Positions 60,805-61,433 of a stretch of DNA of 61,433 nucleotides are shown here, piece by piece. The DNA comes from Candidatus Babeliales bacterium (GTDB taxonomy: Bacteria > Babelota > Babeliae > Babelales > Chromulinivoraceae): positions 1-61,433 of the forward strand of contig JBAZWT010000008.1 in NCBI GenBank assembly GCA_041660205.1, written 5' to 3'. The translations under genes and the position numbers were made by a program. Positions within the stretch are counted from its first letter, which is position 1; each line of letters opens with the position of its first letter. The notes below the pieces were generated by a model that saw nothing but the letters and a program-made list of their open reading frames with translations, did no database searches and was not told the origin of the DNA.

Positions 60805-61433
60805 ATGGAATGCGTTTTAAAACAAATAAGAGTAATGCTGGTTGCGTTGATTACAGTAATGCCTATTTATATATCAGCCTCGAGCGGAACCACCATCACT
60901 CCAAATCAGGTAATTTCTGTGCATCGAATATTAGATACAAGTTATGTTGACCAAATAATGGCAACAGTCGGCACAGTGGGATCTGACCCATGCACCTGGG
61001 TAACAACCAATCTTTCTGCGAGCTTCATCGGTGCAGAAAATTTTGAGCCGCTTATAGTTTCAAATTGCATAGGAGACACAGTGGTTGCATGGGTATATAT
61101 GGATGCGACTAATATAGCCCAAATAGCAGCATCTATTTTACTGCATGGAACTACGACGTGGTCTACGAGTACTGTTTCTGCAAATATTACGCGTCAAGGT
61201 ACACCAGAATTTTCAGTTTTTTTAGATGAAAATGGTCAAGCATTAATTGAATGGATGCAAAATGATCCAAGTACAACTTTCACTGAAACTCTAGGAGCTT
61301 CTTCACTGATTAAAACTGGCTTATGGAGTGCTCCTTTTGTGGTTATGACGACGGATCCAGGTTATATCTGCGTGCCAGGTGCTGCAGGTGCCCTTGAACT
61401 GATTGGCGTAGGAGGATGTAACGTATCACCTAT
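60805..61433 (+). CDS. Secreted protein, truncated by window end
   Basis: Open from ATG 60805 to the edge (over 209 codons). Start supported by AAAGGGA upstream and a signal peptide (IRVMLVALITVMPIYISA). The mature part has beta-type, Thr/Ser/Val-rich segments with cysteines (DPCTWVTTNLSASFIGAE, SNCIGDTVVAWVYMD). Possibly another fibre, adhesin or propeller; no family recognised. Continues the surface island. Confidence 0.7.
   Translation, partial: MECVLKQIRVMLVALITVMPIYISASSGTTITPNQVISVHRILDTSYVDQIMATVGTVGSDPCTWVTTNLSASFIGAENFEPLIVSNCIGDTVVAWVYMDATNIAQIAASILLHGTTTWSTSTVSANITRQGTPEFSVFLDENGQALIEWMQNDPSTTFTETLGASSLIKTGLWSAPFVVMTTDPGYICVPGAAGALELIGVGGCNVSP

Overview
The window is AT-rich bacterial DNA with standard code and Gram-negative features: outer-membrane barrels ending in phenylalanine, and many Sec signal peptides. 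The housekeeping genes (grpE, lepA, gyrA, dprA, rpmF, gltX, yicC, yebC, ruvB, one tRNA-Arg) are interleaved with a very large number of secreted proteins. Several secreted proteins are exported versions of normally cytosolic enzymes: adenylate kinase, a glucokinase-like protein, a methyltransferase, a GNAT acetyltransferase, a rhodanese and a glycosyltransferase. Together with exported chitinase and beta-1,3-glucanase, a Fic protein, a MntA/HepT module and a malonyltransferase homologue without its nucleophile, this suggests a reduced, host-associated bacterium living in protists. My best guess is Candidatus Dependentiae (TM6/Babeliae); that assignment is inference, not proof.

Layout. 1-5.4 kb: small secreted proteins, a barrel protein and grpE. 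5.4-20.3 kb: conserved core (lepA, chitinase, gyrA, dprA, exported rhodanese, rpmF, TPR protein, gltX, FabD-like pseudoenzyme, yicC/yebC, ruvB). 20.3-28.8 kb: tRNA-Arg, repeat-rich DNA, gene remnants, Fic with an operator-like repeat cluster, secreted proteins, a metalloprotease and its truncated paralogue, MntA/HepT and exported glucokinase. 29-34 kb: GH81 glucanase followed by a decayed glucokinase 3' end, a Cys-rich secreted peptide and a small P-loop kinase. 34-39.5 kb: barrel paralogue A abutting a DUF1259 remnant, then an adk-methyltransferase-Nudix operon. 39.7-44.6 kb: three tandem secreted paralogues, an SH3-NlpC/P60 peptidase and 1.2 kb of nested repeats.

44.6-61.4 kb is the most striking part: a surface-structure island. 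It runs from an exported GT2-TPR glycosyltransferase through alternating ~600-residue outer-membrane proteins (B, C, D) and fibre-like secreted proteins: three collagen-like proteins made of proline-free Gly-X-Thr triplets with C-terminal beta-rich heads, and one beta-helix-like protein. The last gene runs off the window. I infer a surface fibre system in which barrel proteins anchor or export fibres whose threonines may be glycosylated.

A second unusual layer is a set of short GC-rich palindromic elements (called A, B, C, D here). They sit between genes, nest inside one another, and in several places lie inside reading frames without breaking them (dprA, the methyltransferase, the largest collagen-like gene). 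This resembles the Rickettsia palindromic elements in behaviour.
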